Source: Actinomycetota bacterium
Lineage (GTDB): Bacteria; Actinomycetota; Acidimicrobiia; IMCC26256; PALSA-555
Reading direction: 5' to 3'
DNA length: 64,000 bases
Assembly (NCBI GenBank): GCA_016870355.1
Contig: VGBR01000011.1
Location: forward strand, 1 to 64,000
Position numbers and translations under genes: made by a program. The notes beneath the pieces were generated by a model. The model was not told where the DNA came from and searched no databases. It was given only the letters and a program-made list of their open reading frames with translations. Positions 60,090 to 64,000 of the stretch are shown in pieces; the stretch's first letter is position 1; each line of letters opens with the position of its first letter.

Positions 60090-61861
60090 GTGGCGCACTC
60101 CGAGTCGCCGACCTGTGCCTCGTACGGACCGGTCTCGTCGAAGTCGACGTAGAAGTCGGGCGCATCGTCGGGCGTCGGGAACTCGTCGAGGTCCTTGAGC
60201 CCGTCGCCGACTCCCTTCGCACCGCCGCTGCGGCCAAGCCAGTCGGTGAACGTCTCACCCGCTGAGCGCTCGTTCGCGAAGCGGTCGACGACGCGCACGA
60301 CGGCCTGAGCGGCCGCCTTCGCCGGCACCTTGGAAGCCTTCTCGCCGAACGCGATCTCCATCTGACCGACGCGGCCGCCGAGGAACATCTGGTACCCAGG
60401 CGCGGAGCGACCGTGGGCGCGCCGCTCGAGTCCGCAGAAGCCGATGTCGGAGATGTGGTGCTGACCGCACGAGTTCGTGCAGCCCGAGATGTTGACGCGC
60501 ACGCCACCGACCTCGGCGAGGCCTGCCTCGTCGAGCGCGCGGCCGATGTCGGCTGCGAGGCCGCGTGACTGGGTGACCGCGAGGTTGCAGGTGTCGGCAC
60601 CCGGGCACGCCACCACGTCACGGGCGAGCTCTGCACCGGCTTCGGCCATGTCCAGCGCGGCGAGCCGCTCGTGCAGCTCGGGGAGCTGGTCCTCGGTGAG
60701 GCCGCGGAGCACGAAGTTCTGGCGGTTCGTGATGCGAACCTCGACGCCGAAGTCCTGCTGCACCGCAACCAAGCCGCGGAACTGCGCGGTGGTGATGTCG
60801 CCGAGGCGGCAGTAGGCGTAGGCGCTCACGGTGCCGTTGGCGCGGCCGCGCACCACGTTCGCCAGCTCCCACTTGTTGTAGGGGTCGAGTCCCTTGAGCT
60901 CCACGGGCACGCCGTCGGCCGGGGTGGTGCTCATGCCCGCGGGCGCGTCGCCGTGCTCGGCAACCGGCGCGGGGATGCCGCCGGGGTACGACGACGATGC
61001 GATCAGGAACTTGCGCTCCTTGATGATCCGCTCGCGCAGCTCGTCGATGCCCATCGTGTCGACGAGCCACTTGAGCCGGGCGCGCAGCTTGTTGTCACGG
61101 TTGCCGTGGTGGTCCTGCACGCGCAGGATCGCCTCGATCGTCGGCAGCAGGTCGTCGCGTGAGGTGAACTCCTCCAGCGCCTGCGCGGGGTGCGGGTTCG
61201 CGCCGAGTCCACCGGCCATGAACACCCGGAACCCGGGCTCCACCGAACCGTCGGGCAACGGACGGCTGACGGCGATCACGCCGACGTCGTTGAACATCGC
61301 CTGGCCGCAGTCGGTGGCGCAGCCGGAGAAGTTGATCTTGAACTTGCGGGGGAGGCGCTGCGCGATCGGGTTGCGCAGGAAGAGGTCCTTGGCGGCCTCG
61401 GCCCACGGGCTGATGTCGAGCACCTCGTACGGGCACGCGCCGGCGAGGTGGCAGCCGGCGACGTTGCGCACGGTGTCGCCGCACGCCTCGCGGCTGGTCA
61501 TGCCGACCGACGCGAGCAACCGCAGTGCCTCGGCCGTCTGCTCGAGCTCGACGAAGTGGAACTGCACGTTCTGGCGCGTAGTGAGGTGACCCCAGCCGCG
61601 GGAGAAGTTCTCCGCGATGTACGCCATCATCTCGAGCTGGTCGGGCTCGACGCGACCGTACGGGATCTTGACGCGCAGCATCTGGTTGTGGCCGCCTTGA
61701 CGCTGGCCGTAGATGCCCTGGTTCAAACGGAACACGCGGAAGGCGTCCTCGTCGATCTCGCCCGCGAGGTACTTGCGCACACCCTCTTGGAAGCGATCGA
61801 GCTCGGCCTCGATCTCGGGCTCGAGCGGGCGGACGCGCAGGGAGGTGACGTCGATGCTCAT
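60086..61861 (-). CDS. Ferredoxin-dependent sulfite/nitrite reductase
   Basis: 591 residues. Siroheme and 4Fe-4S enzyme giving sulfide from sulfite; cysH downstream favours sulfite as substrate. The C-terminal half has the cluster motif C-x5-C (ACPGADTC) and C-x3-C (SGCTNSCGQ). The N-terminal half also has a complete set (GCHLAGAC and SGCATDCGQ), where most assimilatory enzymes have lost the cysteines. LTTRQNVQFHFVELE is a typical siroheme-side segment. ATG 61861 has GGAGGCGAG before it. Confidence 0.9.
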   Translation of the reverse strand: MSIDVTSLRVRPLEPEIEAELDRFQEGVRKYLAGEIDEDAFRVFRLNQGIYGQRQGGHNQMLRVKIPYGRVEPDQLEMMAYIAENFSRGWGHLTTRQNVQFHFVELEQTAEALRLLASVGMTSREACGDTVRNVAGCHLAGACPYEVLDISPWAEAAKDLFLRNPIAQRLPRKFKINFSGCATDCGQAMFNDVGVIAVSRPLPDGSVEPGFRVFMAGGLGANPHPAQALEEFTSRDDLLPTIEAILRVQDHHGNRDNKLRARLKWLVDTMGIDELRERIIKERKFLIASSSYPGGIPAPVAEHGDAPAGMSTTPADGVPVELKGLDPYNKWELANVVRGRANGTVSAYAYCRLGDITTAQFRGLVAVQQDFGVEVRITNRQNFVLRGLTEDQLPELHERLAALDMAEAGAELARDVVACPGADTCNLAVTQSRGLAADIGRALDEAGLAEVGGVRVNISGCTNSCGQHHISDIGFCGLERRAHGRSAPGYQMFLGGRVGQMEIAFGEKASKVPAKAAAQAVVRVVDRFANERSAGETFTDWLGRSGGAKGVGDGLKDLDEFPTPDDAPDFYVDFDETGPYEAQVGDSECAT

Positions 61862-61894
61862 GACGGCCTCGCCTCCATTGGTCGACTCCGCTTC

Positions 61895-61919
61895 GTCGTC
61901 CCGGCCGTCCGGCCACGAC
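61895..61919 (-). repeat. Element C, nested hairpin before sulfite reductase
   Basis: On the minus strand: outer stem GTCGT/ACGAC, inner stem GGCCG/CGGCC with GA loop, and a GGG bulge. Followed by GAAGCGGAGTCGACCA, close to the sequence after the first copy at 37300-37324. It lies 34 bases before the ATG. Confidence 0.6.
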
Positions 61920-62012
61920 TTCGCTGCGTTTCGATGATGAGGTCTTGCGAGAGGTAAGACACGCGCGGCTCCCGGAAAGGAGGGACGGGGAAGCGGGGCG
62001 CGGGCGCTGTGA

Positions 62013-62081
62013 CTAGCGGGCGCGACCCGGACGGACGCAGCGACACATCTCGTCGCGCACCTCGTGCGGCGTACGGCCCAT
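62013..62081 (-). CDS. Candidate cysteine-rich leader peptide of the sulfite reductase operon
   Basis: A 22-codon reading frame from ATG 62081 (or 11 codons from ATG 62048) ending EMCRCVRPGRAR and TAG at 62013-62015. It lies 150 bases before the sulfite reductase start, with two Cys codons close together. Cys-rich short leaders control sulfur operons by attenuation in mycobacteria and streptomycetes. Translation and function here are inferred from position. Confidence 0.45.
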   Translation of the reverse strand: MGRTPHEVRDEMCRCVRPGRAR

Positions 62082-62234
62082 CGAGATGGATGGCGCACCG
62101 CGGTCCCGGATCACGAGGAACAGCGTACCCACTCCCACCCCCAAATACCAGCGGCAAGGTCAGATTTCCGCCCCGAGCCCTTGCCCGGCGGGATTTGACC
62201 CGTTCGGGGACCCGTCCCCTCGTACCCTCACCTC

Positions 62235-63959
62235 ATGCGGATGTCCCGGCTGTTCCTGCGCACCCTGCGCGACGACCCGGCTGGCGCAGACATCGCGAGC
62301 CATCGGCTCCTGCTGCGGGCCGGATGCATCCGGCAGGTCGCCAGCGGGGTCTACGCCTGGTTGCCGATCGGCCAGCGGGTGCTGGCCAAGGTCGCCCAGA
62401 TCGTGCGGGAAGAGATGGATGCGGCAGGCGCGCAGGAGATGACGATGCCGATCGTCCAACCGCGAGAGCTGTGGGAGCAGACCAAGCGCGACGTCGACTA
62501 CGGACCATTGATGTTCCGCCTCGAGGACCGCAAGCAGGCTCGCTACAACCTGTCGCCCACGGCGGAAGAGGTCATCACCACCATCGTCGCCGGGGAGCTC
62601 GAGAGCTACCGCGATCTCCCGATGAACCTCTACCAGATCAACTGGAAGTACCGCGACGAGCTGCGACCGCGGTTCGGTTTGCTGCGCGCGCGTGAGTTCC
62701 TGATGAAGGACGCGTACTCGTTCCACATCGATGTCGATGACCTGAAGCGCACCTATCAGGACATGTACGACGCGTACTCGCGTGTGTTCACACGCTGCGC
62801 GCTCACCTTCCGACCCGTCGAAGGTGAGGCGGGAGAGATCGGCGGCGACACCAACCACGAGTTCATGGCGATGGCGGCAGTCGGTGAGGACGACGTCGTC
62901 TGGTGCCAGAAGTGTGACTACGCCGCGAACGCCGAGGTGGCGCGACGGAAGTCCGAGACGGTGGATGGCAAGGCTGACGCGCCGGCCCGAGAGAAGGTGC
63001 ACACGCCCGACATGCCGGGGATCACCGCGGTCGCCGAGCACCTTGGGGTGCCGGCCGGCGAGCTGCTCAAGTGCATCGCCTTCGACCTCGACGGTGAGGT
63101 CGGGCTGGCGCTCGTGCCTGGCGACCGCGACGTGAACCCGGCGGCGCTCGCGCAAGCGGTCGCGCCCAAGCGCGCTCGCTTGCTCGCCGACGACGACTTC
63201 GCGGCCCATCCCCATGTGGTGAAGGGCTACATCGGTCCCGACGCCGAATCCGTTGCCCTGGTCATCGCCGATCCGATGGTGAGCGCTCCACACGGGTGGG
63301 TGACCGGCGCGAACGAGATCGACCACCATGTCCGCAGCGCGGTGCTCGGCCGCGACTTCGAGGTCGGGGAGTGGGCTGACCTGGTCGCGGTGGTTCCGGG
63401 CGATCCCTGCCCGCGGTGTGGATCCCCGTTGTCGATCGACCGCGGGATCGAAGTCGGCCAGGTGTTCGAGCTCGGCACGAAGTACTCGGAGGCGCTCGGC
63501 GCCCTCTACACCGACGAAGCCGGCGCGCAGCATCCGATGGTGATGGGTTGCTACGGCATCGGGATCTCGCGCATCATCACTGCGGTCGTGGAGGAGCACC
63601 ACGATGAGCAAGGGATCGCGTGGCCCGCGGAGCTCGCGCCGTACGACGTGCACCTCGTCGTCATCCCCGGCAAGGGCGACGAAGCGAGCGAAGTCATCAA
63701 GACGGCCGACGAGCTCTACGACGCGCTCGCCAACGCAGGTGTTGACGTGCTCTACGACGACCGTGATGCCTCGCCCGGCGTGAAGTTCGCCGACGCCGAT
63801 CTGCTCGGGGTGCCCGTGCGCCTCACCGTGGGCGCGAAGGGCCTCAAACGCGACGTCGTCGAGCGGAAGCTTCGCAAGACCGGCGAGGAATCAGAGCTCC
63901 AGATCACCGACGACCTGCTCACCGTGAGCGCAGAAGAGCTGCGTACCGCTGTGCTCTGA
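62235..63959 (+). CDS. proS: Prolyl-tRNA synthetase
   Basis: 574 residues, bacterial type. Class II motifs: motif 2 in INWKYRDELRPRFGLLRAREF and motif 3 in GCYGIGISRIITAVVE. Between them is the editing (INS) domain, residues about 230-385, which removes misacylated Ala. C-terminal anticodon domain intact (DVLYDDRDASPGVKFADADL). ATG 62235 or 62241. Confidence 0.96.
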   Translation: MRMSRLFLRTLRDDPAGADIASHRLLLRAGCIRQVASGVYAWLPIGQRVLAKVAQIVREEMDAAGAQEMTMPIVQPRELWEQTKRDVDYGPLMFRLEDRKQARYNLSPTAEEVITTIVAGELESYRDLPMNLYQINWKYRDELRPRFGLLRAREFLMKDAYSFHIDVDDLKRTYQDMYDAYSRVFTRCALTFRPVEGEAGEIGGDTNHEFMAMAAVGEDDVVWCQKCDYAANAEVARRKSETVDGKADAPAREKVHTPDMPGITAVAEHLGVPAGELLKCIAFDLDGEVGLALVPGDRDVNPAALAQAVAPKRARLLADDDFAAHPHVVKGYIGPDAESVALVIADPMVSAPHGWVTGANEIDHHVRSAVLGRDFEVGEWADLVAVVPGDPCPRCGSPLSIDRGIEVGQVFELGTKYSEALGALYTDEAGAQHPMVMGCYGIGISRIITAVVEEHHDEQGIAWPAELAPYDVHLVVIPGKGDEASEVIKTADELYDALANAGVDVLYDDRDASPGVKFADADLLGVPVRLTVGAKGLKRDVVERKLRKTGEESELQITDDLLTVSAEELRTAVL

Positions 63960-64000
63960 GAGGCGCGTGTTCGTCTTCTCTGCACGGCATCTCGACACCA

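Larger units (their letters stand above)
61862..62234. other. Divergent region between sulfite reductase and proS
   Basis: Holds element C (61895-61919), the candidate leader peptide (62013-62081) and, on the plus strand, the proS promoter, of which no confident boxes were found. CCCCCAAATACC at 62140-62151 is the only AT-leaning spot. Confidence 0.4.

Noticed and set aside
62160-63653. A 497-codon minus-strand open frame opposite proS
   Set aside because: Antisense shadow of a well-conserved synthetase; no motif and no start signal.
1-64000. CRISPR arrays, rRNA, insertion sequences or a replication origin
   Set aside because: No regularly spaced direct repeats, rRNA-like sequence, transposase genes or DnaA-box clusters were noticed; the repeats seen are isolated palindromic elements.

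Overview
The window is high-GC DNA with frequent GTG starts, ATGA/GTGA stop-start overlaps and actinobacterial marker families: WhiG-type sigma factor, MurT/GatD, UvrD2-type helicase with HRDC, MhuD-like heme monooxygenase, F420-type LLM oxidoreductase, PAC2 and DUF2469. It is a chromosomal housekeeping segment of an actinomycete. Gene content is compatible with a deep branch such as Acidimicrobiia, but that placement is an inference. From memory, the order of large blocks (ddl, fakA-like, recG, rsmD, coaD; DUF177, rpmF, rnc, fpg, acyP, smc, ftsY, ffh, rpsP, KH, rimM, trmD, rplS; yraN, comM, dprA, xerC, M23, rpsB, tsf, pyrH, frr, cdsA, dxr, rip1, ispG, proS) follows that of other actinobacteria such as Mycobacterium tuberculosis.

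Layout. 0-12 kb: DNA repair helicase, zincin, lactone oxidase, PH/SHOCT membrane protein, 2H phosphoesterase, galactokinase, DUF6159 membrane protein, LLM oxidoreductase, PAC2 protein, heme monooxygenase with a small membrane protein, Ddl and an AsnC-type ligand-binding protein. 12-19.6 kb: phosphoribosyltransferase, PEP carboxykinase, small stress proteins, L28, FakA-like kinase and RecG. 19.6-21.1 kb: a HerA-like ATPase gene broken by a frameshift and an in-frame amber codon. 21-36 kb: translation, lipid, chromosome and secretion cluster (rsmD to rplS). 36-46.5 kb: DUF2469, YraN, enoyl-CoA hydratase, competence genes, an AbrB-type toxin-antitoxin pair, XerC, WhiG, and a two-gene envelope operon with an M23-lipase fusion. 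46.5-55.3 kb: rpsB-tsf, pyrH-frr, cdsA-dxr-rip1, ispG. 55.3-64 kb: an HTH/nucleotidyltransferase pair, methyltransferase-murT-gatD, sulfite reductase-cysH behind a possible cysteine-sensing leader peptide, and proS.

The least explained content lies between genes. Three repeat families were found by eye. Family B is a string of hairpins whose first arm has a TAC/TAT triloop and compensating stem changes. Full copies sit directly before the start codons of smc, ffh, trmD and the AsnC-type gene; one hairpin is built into the coding sequence of cysH. Family A is a two-hairpin element in four places, after fpg and frr among others. Element C is a short nested hairpin with compensatory outer-stem changes before the enoyl-CoA hydratase and sulfite reductase genes. 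No rRNA, tRNA, CRISPR array or insertion sequence was seen.
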